Part shown: positions 9,163-17,369 of the stretch, one piece after another
Layout of the letters: each line of letters begins with the position of its first letter
Position numbering within the stretch: position 1 is the stretch's first letter
Assembly (NCBI RefSeq): GCF_006970865.1
Contig: NZ_CP035503.1
Coordinates: 2,989,001-3,053,000 of the forward strand
Length of the DNA stretch: 64,000 bases
Reading direction: 5' to 3'
Source of the DNA: Rhodoferax sediminis
GTDB lineage: Bacteria > Pseudomonadota > Gammaproteobacteria > Burkholderiales > Burkholderiaceae_C
Translations under genes and position numbers: made by a program
The notes under the pieces: model-generated
Seen by the model: only the letters and a program-made list of their open reading frames with translations
Told to the model about the DNA's origin: nothing
The model's database searches: none

Positions 9163-9489
9163 ATGAAGCGTATCCAATGGCTGGGAGCATCGCTCAATAC
9201 GGTACGCGAGTTTCCAGTGGATGCGCGTGCGCTCATAGGCCAGGAGCTTCGACTGGTGCAAAGCGGCTTGATGCCCAGTGACTTCAAGCCCATGCCCACG
9301 GTTGGTGCCGGAACCTACGAAATCAGGGTGCGTGCGGGCAATCAGTACCGTGTGATTTATGTGGCGAAATTTTCCGACTCGGTTTACGTGCTTCACGCCT
9401 TCATCAAGAAGACGCCAAAGACTGCGCAACCCGATTTGGAGATCGCCAAGAGCCGATACACCGCGCTGCTGAAGGAGAAAAAATCATGA
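9163..9489 (+). CDS. RelE/HigB-type toxin (Gp49-like family)
   Basis: 108 residues from the ATG at 9163. The order of elements matches the phage Gp49-like/HigB branch of the RelE-ParE fold: a helix (NTVREFPVDARALIGQEL), VGAGTYEIRVRAGNQYRVIYV as the core sheet with its Arg residues, and VLHAFIKKTPKT near the end. Such toxins usually cleave mRNA at the ribosome. It overlaps the antitoxin gene by 4 nt (ATGA), the usual toxin-first HigBA order. TATAAT at 9157-9162 abuts the ATG; if it were the -10 box, transcription would start inside this frame, so the promoter is unclear. No SD is visible. Confidence 0.8.
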   Translation: MKRIQWLGASLNTVREFPVDARALIGQELRLVQSGLMPSDFKPMPTVGAGTYEIRVRAGNQYRVIYVAKFSDSVYVLHAFIKKTPKTAQPDLEIAKSRYTALLKEKKS

Positions 9490-9782
9490 GCGAGAAACTG
9501 CATGTCGTTGTGGGCAGTGGCAATGTCTTCCGCGACCTGGGCTTCCCCGAAGCCGAGGCGCAAAACCTGTTGCTGCGTGCCGATCTGGTCGTGCACATTC
9601 GCAAGGTGATCGACAAGCTCGGCGTCACGCAAGCCGAGGCTGCCAAGCGCGCCGGCATCACCCAGCCGCGCATGAATGATTTGGTCAAGGGCCGCACCCA
9701 CAAATTCACGCTCGACGCGCTGGTGAATGTGGCAGCGCATCTGGGCTATCTGGTTCAGCTCAAGTTGAAGAAGGTGGCTTGA
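9486..9782 (+). CDS. XRE-type antitoxin, HigA-like
   Basis: 98 residues. It begins with the family stretch GSGNVFRDLGFPEAEAQNLL (about 10-29), then a helix-turn-helix (LGVTQAEAAKRAGITQPRMNDL, about 43-64) and a C-terminal strand region. This is the HTH_37 type normally paired with Gp49-like toxins. It should neutralise the toxin and repress the operon. The ATG overlaps the toxin stop as ATGA, giving translational coupling, and GGAG lies about 9 nt upstream. A copy of the dispersed repeat fills most of the gap to the next gene. Confidence 0.85.
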   Translation: MSEKLHVVVGSGNVFRDLGFPEAEAQNLLLRADLVVHIRKVIDKLGVTQAEAAKRAGITQPRMNDLVKGRTHKFTLDALVNVAAHLGYLVQLKLKKVA

Positions 9783-9825
9783 CGCTGGCCGCCGTGTGCC
9801 GCTCACACCTCACGCTTTTTCGTTT

Positions 9826-9887
9826 GCTATTACTTATATAGCCACTCTCGCCCACCCCACAAGGGCTAGCGTCATATTTCATTCATA
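9826..9887 (+). repeat. dispersed 42-bp-core repeat, copy C (intergenic)
   Basis: The core is 9826-9867: GCTA, TAGC at 14-17, exact CAAGGGCT at 35-42, then a T-rich tail. The outer five pairs of the 17-nt hairpin are intact (GCTAT/ATAGC). It fills most of the gap between the antitoxin and the restriction-modification gene and ends 9 nt before that start. Confidence 0.8.
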
Positions 9888-9896
9888 AAGCTACTC

Positions 9897-12683
9897 ATGC
9901 CCCTCAGCTGGAACGAAATCAAATCCCGCGCCCTGGCCTTCAGCCGCACCTGGGCCGATGCGGCCAATGAAGACAGCCAGGGCAAGCCGTTCTGGATTGA
10001 TTTTTTCGAGATCTTCGGCATCACCGACAAGCGCGTTGCCACTTTTGAGCTGAACGTCAAAAAGCTCGGCGGCGCGCAGGGCTTCGTCGATCTGTTCTGG
10101 CCGGGCATGCTGCTGGTCGAGCAAAAGTCGCGCGGCAAAAATCTGGATGGCGCGTTCAAGCAGGCACTGGATTACTTCCCCGGCATTGCCGAGCGCGATT
10201 TGCCGCAGATCATCATCGTGTGCGACTTTGCGCGCTTTCGCGTGCACAAGCTGGCCACACAGGAAACCATCGAGTTCGAGCTCAAGGATCTGCACAAGAA
10301 CATCAAGCTGTTCGGCTTTGTAGCAGGCTACAAGGCGCAAACCATCCAGCCGCAAGACCCGGTCAACATCAAGGCGGCCGAGCGCATGGGCCGGCTGCAC
10401 GATGCGCTGAAAAGCTCGGGCTACACCGGCCACCCGCTCGAAGTGCTGCTAGTGCGCTTGCTGTTTTGCCTGTTTGCGGACGACACCGGTATCTTCCAGC
10501 CCGCGCAGGCGTTTCGCACTTTCATTGAAGAACGCACCTCGCCTGATGGATCGGACCTGGGCGCGCGGCTGGCGCAGCTGTTCCAGGCGCTGAACCAGCC
10601 CGAAGTCAATCGCAGCAAGGCACTCGATGAACAAGTAGCCACCTTCCCCTATGTCAACGGCAAGCTGTTTGAAGAACCCCTGCCCATGGCTGACTTCACC
10701 AGTGCCATGCGCGAAGCATTGCTCGACGCCTGCGCGCTCGACTGGTCGGCCATCAGCCCGGCCATCTTCGGCAGTCTGTTCCAGAGCATCATGGACGACA
10801 AGGCGCGGCGCAACCTGGGCGCGCACTACACGTCTGAGGAGAACATCCTCAAGCTCATCAAGCCGCTGTTCCTTGACGAGTTGTGGGCCGAGTTTCGCAA
10901 GGTCAAGAGCAACAAGAACCGGCTGTTCGAGTTTCACAAAAAGCTGCGCCTGCTGACGTTTTTCGATCCCGCCTGCGGCTGCGGAAATTTTCTGGTCATC
11001 AGCTACCGCGAGCTGCGCCTGCTGGAACTGGAAGTGCTGCGCGCCGGCAACAGCGCCGGGCAGCTCAGCGTGGACGTGCACCAACTCATCGGCATCGACG
11101 TCGATCAGTTTTACGGCATTGAAATCGAGGAATTCCCGGCCCAGATTGCGCAGGTAGCCCTATGGCTGATGGATCACCAGATGAACCTGCGCGTGAGCGA
11201 GGAGTTTGGCCTGTACTTTGCGCGCATCCCGCTGCGCACCACGCCGCACATCGTGCATGGCAACGCGCTGCGGCTGGATTGGAACGAAGTGCTGCCGGCA
11301 CAGCGGTGCAGCTTTGTGTTGGGGAATCCACCATTTGTCGGCAAACAACATCAAAGCCCAGAGCAAAAAGTAGACGTAGCCTCAACCTATGCGCTGCTCG
11401 AAGGCGGCGGGGTGCTGGACTTCGTGGCAGCGTGGTACATCAAGGGCGCGAATTACGCGAAAGCTAACTCGAATGTGCGGGTAGGCTTTGTATCAACCAA
11501 TAGCATCGTGCAAGGCGAGCAGGTCGGCGTGTTGTGGGGCTGGATGCTGGCGCAAGGCATGCATATCCAGTTCGCGCACCGCACGTTTCGCTGGAGCAAC
11601 GAAGCCAGTGGCAAAGCTGCAGTGCACTGCGTCATTATTGGTTTCAGCCCCATGCAGCCTGAGCGCCCAACGATTTTCGAGTACGACGATGTGGACGGTG
11701 AACCTCACGCAGCGCTGGCCAACAACATCAACCCGTACCTGGTAGATGCGCCTGATATCGTGCTGCCATCGCGCCGCGACAGCATTTGTCCAGTGCCGCC
11801 CATCGTTTTTGGCTCTATGGCTAACGATGGTGGACACCTGTTAATGGATGACACAGAGAAAACAGCGCTACTGGCGGAGTGTCCTTCGGCCGCGAAATGG
11901 GTGCGCCCATTTCTGGGCGCAGATGAGTTCATCAACAATATTCCACGCTGGTGCCTGTGGCTGAAAGACTGCCCTCCATCGGAGTTGCGCATCATGCCAG
12001 CCGTGCTTATACGCATCAATAAGGTCAAAGCCCACCGCGAAGCTAGCACCCGCGCTGCCACCCACGCGCTAGCAGCGACTCCCGCATTGTTTGGCGAAAT
12101 CCGGCAGCCAACAGGCAGATATCTACTTGTGCCACGTCACTCGTCTGAGCGGCGCGAGTTCATACCCATCGGATTTTTGCCTCCTAACGTGATCGTTGGG
12201 GATGCGAACCTTTGCATCCCCGATGCGGCGCCATATCACTTTGGAATCATGACCTCGCGCATGCACATGGCGTGGGTGAAATACGTTTGCGGCCGGATCA
12301 AAAGCGATTACCGTTACACGAACCAGATCGTCTATAACAATTTTCCCTGGCCAGATTTTTCATTCAATCAGCCTGTAGCCCATACAGGACGTTCGCAAGC
12401 CGCTATCGAAACTGCAGCGCAAGCCGTTCTTGACACCCGCGCCCAGTTCCCCGATTCATCGCTGGCCGACCTGTACGACCCGCTCTCCATGCCGCCCACT
12501 CTGGTCAAAGCCCATCACCAGCTCGATGCCGCCGTGGATGCGGCCTACGCGCTGGGTGGCGGCAAGAAGAACTACAAGAACGACGCCGAGCGTGTGGCGT
12601 ATCTGTTCGAGCTTTACCAGCGCTACACCAGCCTGCTGCCCACTGACAAAGCCAAATCGAAGCGCCGGGCCAGGGCTGCTTGA
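9897..12683 (+). CDS. MmeI-type (type IIL) restriction-modification protein
   Basis: 928 residues, the usual size for single-chain MmeI-like enzymes that both cut DNA and methylate adenine. The nuclease part has Asp65 (FVDLFWPG) and Glu75-x-Lys77 (LLVEQKSRG), a D-x9-ExK site. A helical spacer follows. The methyltransferase has motif I DPACGCGNFL (about 355-364) and motif IV NPPF (about 476-479). The C-terminal 300 residues hold the target-recognition part (about 600-810) and a helical end. The frame is intact with all catalytic residues visible, so it should be active. No SD precedes the ATG; the repeat copy ends just upstream. It works alone, without a separate specificity subunit, and closes the islet. 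Confidence 0.85.
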   Translation: MPLSWNEIKSRALAFSRTWADAANEDSQGKPFWIDFFEIFGITDKRVATFELNVKKLGGAQGFVDLFWPGMLLVEQKSRGKNLDGAFKQALDYFPGIAERDLPQIIIVCDFARFRVHKLATQETIEFELKDLHKNIKLFGFVAGYKAQTIQPQDPVNIKAAERMGRLHDALKSSGYTGHPLEVLLVRLLFCLFADDTGIFQPAQAFRTFIEERTSPDGSDLGARLAQLFQALNQPEVNRSKALDEQVATFPYVNGKLFEEPLPMADFTSAMREALLDACALDWSAISPAIFGSLFQSIMDDKARRNLGAHYTSEENILKLIKPLFLDELWAEFRKVKSNKNRLFEFHKKLRLLTFFDPACGCGNFLVISYRELRLLELEVLRAGNSAGQLSVDVHQLIGIDVDQFYGIEIEEFPAQIAQVALWLMDHQMNLRVSEEFGLYFARIPLRTTPHIVHGNALRLDWNEVLPAQRCSFVLGNPPFVGKQHQSPEQKVDVASTYALLEGGGVLDFVAAWYIKGANYAKANSNVRVGFVSTNSIVQGEQVGVLWGWMLAQGMHIQFAHRTFRWSNEASGKAAVHCVIIGFSPMQPERPTIFEYDDVDGEPHAALANNINPYLVDAPDIVLPSRRDSICPVPPIVFGSMANDGGHLLMDDTEKTALLAECPSAAKWVRPFLGADEFINNIPRWCLWLKDCPPSELRIMPAVLIRINKVKAHREASTRAATHALAATPALFGEIRQPTGRYLLVPRHSSERREFIPIGFLPPNVIVGDANLCIPDAAPYHFGIMTSRMHMAWVKYVCGRIKSDYRYTNQIVYNNFPWPDFSFNQPVAHTGRSQAAIETAAQAVLDTRAQFPDSSLADLYDPLSMPPTLVKAHHQLDAAVDAAYALGGGKKNYKNDAERVAYLFELYQRYTSLLPTDKAKSKRRARAA

Positions 12684-12759
12684 ACGGTTTTGGCAACAAC
12701 GCCGTTCTCATCCTCAAACTTGACTTGCCCCCACTTGCATGTGGCATGCCTTGCCGGCG

Positions 12760-12765
12760 GATAAT
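12760..12765 (+). promoter_or_regulatory. -10-like GATAAT close to the yeeE-like start
   Basis: GATAAT ends 8 nt before the ATG at 12774, with TTGCAT at 12735-12740 as a possible -35 (19-nt spacing). It suggests a leader of only a few nucleotides. The same arrangement (GGATAATCCG then ATG) is seen before the gene at 20973. Confidence 0.35.
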
Positions 12766-12773
12766 CCGGCCTC

Positions 12774-13247
12774 ATGAACCTGTCTCTTTCTCTCTTCCCC
12801 CTCGGCTGGCAGCACTACCTGCTGGGCGGGCTGCTCGTGGGCGCGGGCACGGCGCTGCTGTTCGTGTTGACCGGCCGTATCGGCGGCATGAGCACACTGT
12901 TCTCTAGCACCTGGTCTTTCGTGGTGCGCCGGCCGTTTTTCCAGCAGGCGCGGTTTGTCGATTCGCGCAACTGGCGGCTGGTGTATGCGCTGGGCCTGAT
13001 CCTGGGCGGGCTGGTGTGGTGGCTGGGCTTTGCCGGGGGCGTGCGCGAGGCCACGAACGTGCCGGCATGGCAGCTGCTGGTGGGCGGTATTTTTGTGGGC
13101 TACGGGGCACGGCTGGGCAACGGCTGCACCTCGGGTCACGGCATTTGCGGGCTGGGCTCCCTGCAGTGGCCTTCGCTGATGGCGGTGCTGACCTTCATGG
13201 CGACCGCCTTCCTCACGGCCAACCTGGCGGCAAGGTGGCTGTCATGA
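12774..13247 (+). CDS. YeeE/YedE family membrane protein, first half
   Basis: 157 residues with about four hydrophobic helices. It contains the family signature NGCTSGHGICGLGSL (about 116-130) with Cys118 and Cys125. YeeE/YedE proteins carry thiosulfate or related sulfur species across the inner membrane; in many bacteria the protein is split into two short genes, as here. The second half overlaps by ATGA. The group is also called 'sulphur transport' (PF04143). A GATAAT element lies 8 nt upstream of the ATG. Confidence 0.85.
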   Translation: MNLSLSLFPLGWQHYLLGGLLVGAGTALLFVLTGRIGGMSTLFSSTWSFVVRRPFFQQARFVDSRNWRLVYALGLILGGLVWWLGFAGGVREATNVPAWQLLVGGIFVGYGARLGNGCTSGHGICGLGSLQWPSLMAVLTFMATAFLTANLAARWLS

Positions 13248-13702
13248 GCGTGACCAGCAAGACTCTCCCGCGCGCGCTGGCCACGCTGGTGGCGGGCGCG
13301 CTGTTTGGCTTCGGCCTGTCGCTGTCCACCATGATCCGGCCCGAAGTGGTGCTGAGTTTTCTGCACTTGAACGACTTCGGCCTCATGCTGGTGATGGGCG
13401 GCGCGGTGGCGGTGGTGGTGCCGGCCTACAAGCTGGCACCCCGCCTGCTGGGTCGCCCGCTGCTGGGCGACGTGTTTCGCAGGCACGCCAGCGTCTGGAA
13501 CCGCGACACGCTGGTGGGCGCGGCCCTGTTCGGTGTGGGCTGGGGGCTGTGCGGCGTATGCCCCGGCCCGGCCATTGCCGGCCTGGGTGCGGGCAACTGG
13601 AGCCTGCTGTGGGCGCTGGCCGGCATCGCGCTGGGTGCGCTGTTGCAGGGGCTGCGGTCGGATGCACGCCCCTACAACCAGCGCCTGACGCCCGACTTGT
13701 AG
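13244..13702 (+). CDS. YeeE/YedE family membrane protein, second half
   Basis: 152 residues, about four hydrophobic helices. The conserved cysteine stretch GVGWGLCGVCPGPAI (about 97-111) has Cys103 and Cys106. It starts at the ATG overlapping the preceding stop; the frame is open upstream but that part is a shadow of the first gene. It is expected to pair with the preceding protein to make one carrier. Its 3' end overlaps the convergent methyltransferase gene by 31 nt, so no terminator is possible between them. Confidence 0.85.
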   Translation: MSVTSKTLPRALATLVAGALFGFGLSLSTMIRPEVVLSFLHLNDFGLMLVMGGAVAVVVPAYKLAPRLLGRPLLGDVFRRHASVWNRDTLVGAALFGVGWGLCGVCPGPAIAGLGAGNWSLLWALAGIALGALLQGLRSDARPYNQRLTPDL

Positions 13703-14133
13703 TCTTCGTAACGGCTGCCGAACAGCTTGGACAGCGCCCGCTCTTCGGGCTGGATCTGGAAGCGGTTCATGTAGAGCACAAAGGCCACGGGCCCCAGCAG
13801 CGCCCAGGCGCACGACAGATACACGGCCCACGCCACAAGCACAAACACGAGGCCGACGTACATCGGATTGCGCGTCAGCCGGTACACGCCCGAGCACACC
13901 AGAGCGGCAGCCTTGTCCGGCTTCATCGGGTTGACGGTGGTTTGGCCGCGCCGAAACGCGACCACGCCCGACAGATCAAAGGCGGCACCCATCAGCGCCA
14001 GCACGACCGCCGCCGGCACCCGCAGGGCCGCGGGCACATCGACCAGCGGGGCCAGCACCGCGATGCCCCACATGGCGGCGGCAGCCAGCGCGGTAACGAC
14101 GGGGGGCGGGATCTTGAGTTCGAGGGCTTGCAT
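13672..14133 (-). CDS. isoprenylcysteine carboxyl methyltransferase-like membrane protein
   Basis: 153 residues with about four hydrophobic helices. The SAM-binding C-terminal motif of the ICMT/PEMT-like family is visible: GVYRLTRNPMYVG (about 87-99) and NRFQIQPEERALSKLFGSRYEDYK near the end. Bacterial members methylate unknown small or lipid substrates in the membrane. The start at 14133 gives an N-terminus directly before the first hydrophobic segment. Its last 10 codons overlap the 3' end of the YeeE-like gene on the other strand. It lies 11 nt downstream of the NYN gene, so the two are probably cotranscribed. Confidence 0.75.
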   Translation of the reverse strand: MQALELKIPPPVVTALAAAAMWGIAVLAPLVDVPAALRVPAAVVLALMGAAFDLSGVVAFRRGQTTVNPMKPDKAAALVCSGVYRLTRNPMYVGLVFVLVAWAVYLSCAWALLGPVAFVLYMNRFQIQPEERALSKLFGSRYEDYKSGVRRWL

Positions 14134-14144
14134 GCGAAGGCCCC

Positions 14145-14897
14145 TCAGCCGCCCTTCGAAGCCGAACCGGCCTTGCGCCGCACATGCAGTTGCACATGCG
14201 TGGAACCATCGCCCATCGGGACCTCCTTCACCTCCAGATAGCTCTGCTTGCGCATCAACTCGCCCAGCTTCGAGAAACCGTAGTTGCGCGGGTCGAACGA
14301 AGGATGGTTGCGCGTGAGCTGGCTGCCCAGCGCCGACAGGGTGGACCAGCCGTCGTCGCGCGCCGTGGCGTCCAGCGCCGTGAGGATCATGGGCCGCAGC
14401 TTGGGCAGGCCCGCCACCTCGGTGGCGACCTCGCGCGCCTTTTGCTCTTCGGGCTCGGCGCGCAAAATTTCCGTGTAGATGAACTTGTCGCACGCGGCCA
14501 CAAACGGCTCGGGCGTCTTGCGCTCGCCAAAGCCATACACCACCAGCCCCGCCTCGCGAATGCGCGTGGCCAGGCGCGTGAAGTCGCTGTCGCTGGAGAC
14601 CAGGCAGAAGCCGTCCACGCTGGCGGTGTGCAGCACGTCCATGGCGTCGATGATGAGCGAGGCGTCGGTGGAGTTCTTGCCGGTGGTGTAGCTGAACTGC
14701 TGGATCGGCTGGATGGCGAGCTTGTGCAGCACCTCCTTCCAGCCCTTGAGGTTCTGCGTGGTCCAGTCGCCGTAGGCGCGCTTGATGGTGGCGGTGCCGT
14801 AGCGCGACACCTCGGCCAGCAGTTCCTGGATGACGGACGCCTGGGCGTTGTCGGCATCGATCAATACCGCGAGTCTTTCGTTGTGGGTTGTTGCCAT
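14145..14897 (-). CDS. NYN-domain protein (LabA/DUF88 type) with C-terminal OST-HTH/LOTUS-like domain
   Basis: 250 residues from the ATG at 14897, preceded by a strong AGGAGG. The N-terminal NYN/PIN-like nuclease domain spans about 8-150: LAVLIDADNAQ (Asp14, Asp16), NSTDASLIIDAMD (about 76-88) and LVSSDSDFTRLATRIRE (about 99-115). These acidic residues would bind metal for RNA cleavage. The C-terminal 90 residues (DDGWSTLSALGSQLTR, FGFSKLGELM-like) resemble the OST-HTH/LOTUS RNA-binding domain. Proteins of this layout are found across bacteria and are thought to act on RNA; the target here is unknown. Confidence 0.8.
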   Translation of the reverse strand: MATTHNERLAVLIDADNAQASVIQELLAEVSRYGTATIKRAYGDWTTQNLKGWKEVLHKLAIQPIQQFSYTTGKNSTDASLIIDAMDVLHTASVDGFCLVSSDSDFTRLATRIREAGLVVYGFGERKTPEPFVAACDKFIYTEILRAEPEEQKAREVATEVAGLPKLRPMILTALDATARDDGWSTLSALGSQLTRNHPSFDPRNYGFSKLGELMRKQSYLEVKEVPMGDGSTHVQLHVRRKAGSASKGG

Positions 14898-15047
14898 GGA
14901 GCCTCCTGAATGGTGATGATCGTACACAGGCAGGCAAATCCGTGCGCACAACTGGCTACCCTTCTTTGCACGAACTGCCCGCGCTGGATACACAAAGGAC
15001 ACATGGGCGGCGCACCATCAAGGCTCATGAACACAAGGAGTCCCACC

Positions 15048-15512
15048 ATGAAAACCATGAAATCCACCACCATTGTTTGCGCGATTGCCGTCGCCAGCCT
15101 GGGGCTCAGCACGCTCTCGTTCGCGCAGGACAACGATTGGCGCAACGCACCCCAGGCGCGGCCGCAGGTTCAGCAGCAAGACCCATGGCATGGTGCACGC
15201 CCCGACCACAATCGCAATGTGCGCCCTATGGACAACCGCGGCGCCAACCGCTTTGACCGCTCTGACCGCTTTGACCATGGCGACATGCGCCGCAACGACC
15301 GTGGCAGCTACTACAACGCACGCGGCCCGGAATTCAGGCGCGGCGGCTACATTCCGCGCGATTTTCGCAACCGCCAGTACGTAGTGAACGACTACCGTGC
15401 CTACCACCTGAGCCGGCCCCCGCGCGGCCAGCAATGGGTGCAGGTGGGCAGCGACTATGTGCTGATCGCCATCGCCTCGGGCCTGATCGCCAACATCGTT
15501 CTCAGCCGCTAA
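15048..15512 (+). CDS. RcnB-like periplasmic protein
   Basis: 154 residues from the ATG at 15048, with AAGGAG about 7 nt upstream. A signal peptide spans about 1-26 (cut after SFAQ). The mature part is rich in Asn, Arg, Asp and His (DRSDRFDHGDMRRND) and ends with VVNDYRAYHLSRPPRGQQWVQVGSDYVLIAIASGLI, which matches the RcnB (PF11776) core. RcnB in E. coli is a periplasmic factor in nickel/cobalt homeostasis; no RcnA exporter is nearby, so the metal role is uncertain. It stands alone between the divergent NYN gene and terB. Confidence 0.75.
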   Translation: MKTMKSTTIVCAIAVASLGLSTLSFAQDNDWRNAPQARPQVQQQDPWHGARPDHNRNVRPMDNRGANRFDRSDRFDHGDMRRNDRGSYYNARGPEFRRGGYIPRDFRNRQYVVNDYRAYHLSRPPRGQQWVQVGSDYVLIAIASGLIANIVLSR

Positions 15513-15620
15513 AGAGGCGGCACAAGAAAGCCCGGGCGAGTCATGCGCGCCCCGGCTTTCGCGGGAACCAATGGCGCACGCGCTGCTCCATATATTCATA
15601 TTTACCGATGGACGCGACGC

Positions 15621-16103
15621 ATGCTGCAAATTCTCAAGGAATTTTTTGAAAGTCTGATGGCGCCGGCCGGCAGCCAGTCCCCACAGGCGCGCGAGCGCAC
15701 GTTGCAGCTGGCCACGGCGGTGCTGCTGGTCGAGGTGATGCGGGTGGATGGCAATACGCACGCCGCACAGCAAGTCACCATCATGACCGCGCTGCGCGAG
15801 CGCTTTGCGCTGCCCGATGACGCGCTGGCGCAGTTGGTGGAGCAGGCACGGCAGACGGCCGAAACGGCCAACGACTACTACCGCTTCACCAGCAGCATGA
15901 ACGAGGAGTTCACGCAGGCCCAGAAGATCCAGGTGGTGGAGGCCATGTGGCAGGTGGCCTACGCCGACGCCCGCCTTGACGAGAACGAAATCAGCCTGAT
16001 CGGCAAGATCGCCGATCTGCTCTACGTGACCCAGGGTGAGTACATCGGCGCGAAGATGCGCGCCAAGGAAGCGGCGCAGCTGGGCAGCAGCCAGGGCGCG
16101 TGA
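15621..16103 (+). CDS. TerB-family (tellurite resistance/DUF533-like) protein
   Basis: 160 residues, the usual size for TerB. It is all-helical, with two TerB-type acidic motifs: LLVEVMRVDGN (about 36-46) and MWQVAYADARLDENE (about 114-128), which in the family bind divalent metal. The start at 15621 follows an AT-rich stretch (ATATATTCATATTT, about 15590) that may hold the promoter. No other ter genes are near, so tellurite resistance should not be assumed; single TerB proteins are linked to membrane-stress or metal-sensing roles. Confidence 0.8.
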   Translation: MLQILKEFFESLMAPAGSQSPQARERTLQLATAVLLVEVMRVDGNTHAAQQVTIMTALRERFALPDDALAQLVEQARQTAETANDYYRFTSSMNEEFTQAQKIQVVEAMWQVAYADARLDENEISLIGKIADLLYVTQGEYIGAKMRAKEAAQLGSSQGA

Positions 16104-16185
16104 GGTCCGGTGTCTCCGGCGTGCCAAGTGACGGCGGCGCACAGCCACTAAACTGGGCGCCACCCACTATCCGGAGACTTTTCCC

Positions 16186-16827
16186 ATGATCACGCTTTGC
16201 GGCTTTCCCGTCTCGAATTACTACAACAAGGTCAAGCTCGCGCTGCTTGAAAAGGGCGTGCCGTTCACCGAGGAAACGGTGCTGACCGGGCGCACCGACG
16301 AGGCGGTGCTGGGCGCCTCGCCGCTGGCCAAGATCCCGTTCGTGCGCACGCCACAGGGCAGCCTGTGCGAGAGCGAGGCGATCGTCGAATACCTCGAGGC
16401 TGCCTATCCAAATCCGCCGCTGCTGCCGGCCGAGCCGTTTGCCGCGGCCAAGGTGCGCGAGCTCACCATCTTCATCGACCTGCACCTGGAACTGGTGGCG
16501 CGCGAGCTGTACCCGCAGGCCTTCTTTGGCGGCACGCTGAGCGAGTCCAGCCAGGCACGCATTCGCAAGCAGCTGGACAAGAACATTCCCGCCTTCAAGC
16601 GCCTGGCCAAATTCGCGCCCTATGTGGCGGGCGATGCCTTCACGCTGGCCGATTGCGCCGCCTTTGCCAGCCTGCCGGTGGTGGGCATGGCGACCAAGGC
16701 GATCTACGGCGAAGACCTGCTGCTCGCCGCCGGCGTAGACTACAAGCCCTACATCAAACTGGTCGGGGAGCGGCCCAGCGCGCAGAAGGTGCTGGCGGAC
16801 CGCAAGGCGTACTCCAGCAAGGTCTAG
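16186..16827 (+). CDS. glutathione S-transferase
   Basis: 213 residues. Thioredoxin-fold N-terminal domain (1-80): ITLCGFPVSNYYNKVKLALLEKG, KIPFVRT with the cis-Pro loop, and CESEAIVEYLEAAYP, whose Glu-Ser binds the gamma-glutamyl group of glutathione. Helical C-terminal domain (90-205) with FTLADCAAFASLPVV as the N-capping/hydrophobic staple region. GGAG lies 11 nt before the ATG. Class cannot be fixed; substrates unknown. It precedes trxC by 38 nt, so the two redox genes may be cotranscribed. Confidence 0.85.
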   Translation: MITLCGFPVSNYYNKVKLALLEKGVPFTEETVLTGRTDEAVLGASPLAKIPFVRTPQGSLCESEAIVEYLEAAYPNPPLLPAEPFAAAKVRELTIFIDLHLELVARELYPQAFFGGTLSESSQARIRKQLDKNIPAFKRLAKFAPYVAGDAFTLADCAAFASLPVVGMATKAIYGEDLLLAAGVDYKPYIKLVGERPSAQKVLADRKAYSSKV

Positions 16828-16865
16828 CACTTGCAAAGCCGCTGCCGGCCCCCAAAATGCAGCAA

Positions 16866-17303
16866 ATGAACGAATCACTGCACATCGTCTGTCCGCACTG
16901 CCACACCACGAACCGCGTGCGTGCGGACCAGCTCGGCAGTGCGCCGACCTGCGGGCACTGCAAGAAACCCCTGTTCGACGCGCATCCTGCCGCGCTGGAC
17001 GAGGCGGCGTTTGACAAGCACATCGGCCGCAATCAGATCCCGGTACTGGTGGATTTCTGGGCGCCCTGGTGCGGCCCGTGCCGCACGATGGCGCCGTGGT
17101 TCGAGCAGGCCGCCGCGCAACTGGAGCCGCGGGTGCGTCTGGCCAAGGTCGATACCGAGGCGGTACCCAACCTCGCCGCGCGTTTCAACATTCGCAGCAT
17201 CCCGACGCTGGCGCTGTTCGTGGACGGGCGTGAGGTGGCGCGCCAGGCCGGCGCCATGGGCGCGGCCGACATCGTGCGCTGGGTGCAGTCGCACGTGCGC
17301 TAA
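16866..17303 (+). CDS. trxC: thioredoxin 2 (zinc-ribbon thioredoxin)
   Basis: 145 residues. The N-terminal zinc ribbon has CPHC (Cys9, Cys12) and CGHC (Cys29, Cys32), which distinguishes TrxC from TrxA. The thioredoxin domain carries FWAPWCGPC with redox cysteines 69 and 72, and SIPTLALF with the cis-Pro. It reduces protein disulfides in the cytoplasm and is often induced by oxidative stress. An alternative ATG 9 nt upstream (16857) is in frame; 16866 gives the usual short N-terminus. The next gene converges, with a repeat copy filling the gap. Confidence 0.92.
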   Translation: MNESLHIVCPHCHTTNRVRADQLGSAPTCGHCKKPLFDAHPAALDEAAFDKHIGRNQIPVLVDFWAPWCGPCRTMAPWFEQAAAQLEPRVRLAKVDTEAVPNLAARFNIRSIPTLALFVDGREVARQAGAMGAADIVRWVQSHVR

Positions 17304-17305
17304 TT

Positions 17306-17367
17306 GCTACCGATTTCGTAGCTGCTCGCGCAGAACCCTCAAGGGCTCGCGGCTGTTTTCATCAAAT
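17306..17367 (+). repeat. dispersed 42-bp-core repeat, copy D (fills a convergent gap)
   Basis: The core is 17306-17347: GCTA, TAGC at 14-17, CAAGGGCT at 35-42, T-rich tail. It occupies nearly the whole 66-nt gap between the trxC stop and the stop of the convergent aspartoacylase-like gene. Confidence 0.8.
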
Positions 17368-17369
17368 AT

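Noticed and set aside
12636..12677. Possible tenth repeat copy at the end of the MmeI-type gene
   Set aside because: It has AAGC at 14-17 and CCAGGGCT at 35-42 in the right spacing, but the first block does not match and the hairpin is not formed; too weak to count.
15621..16103. Tellurite-resistance cluster
   Set aside because: Only a lone TerB-type gene is present; no terA, terC, terD or terZ is nearby.
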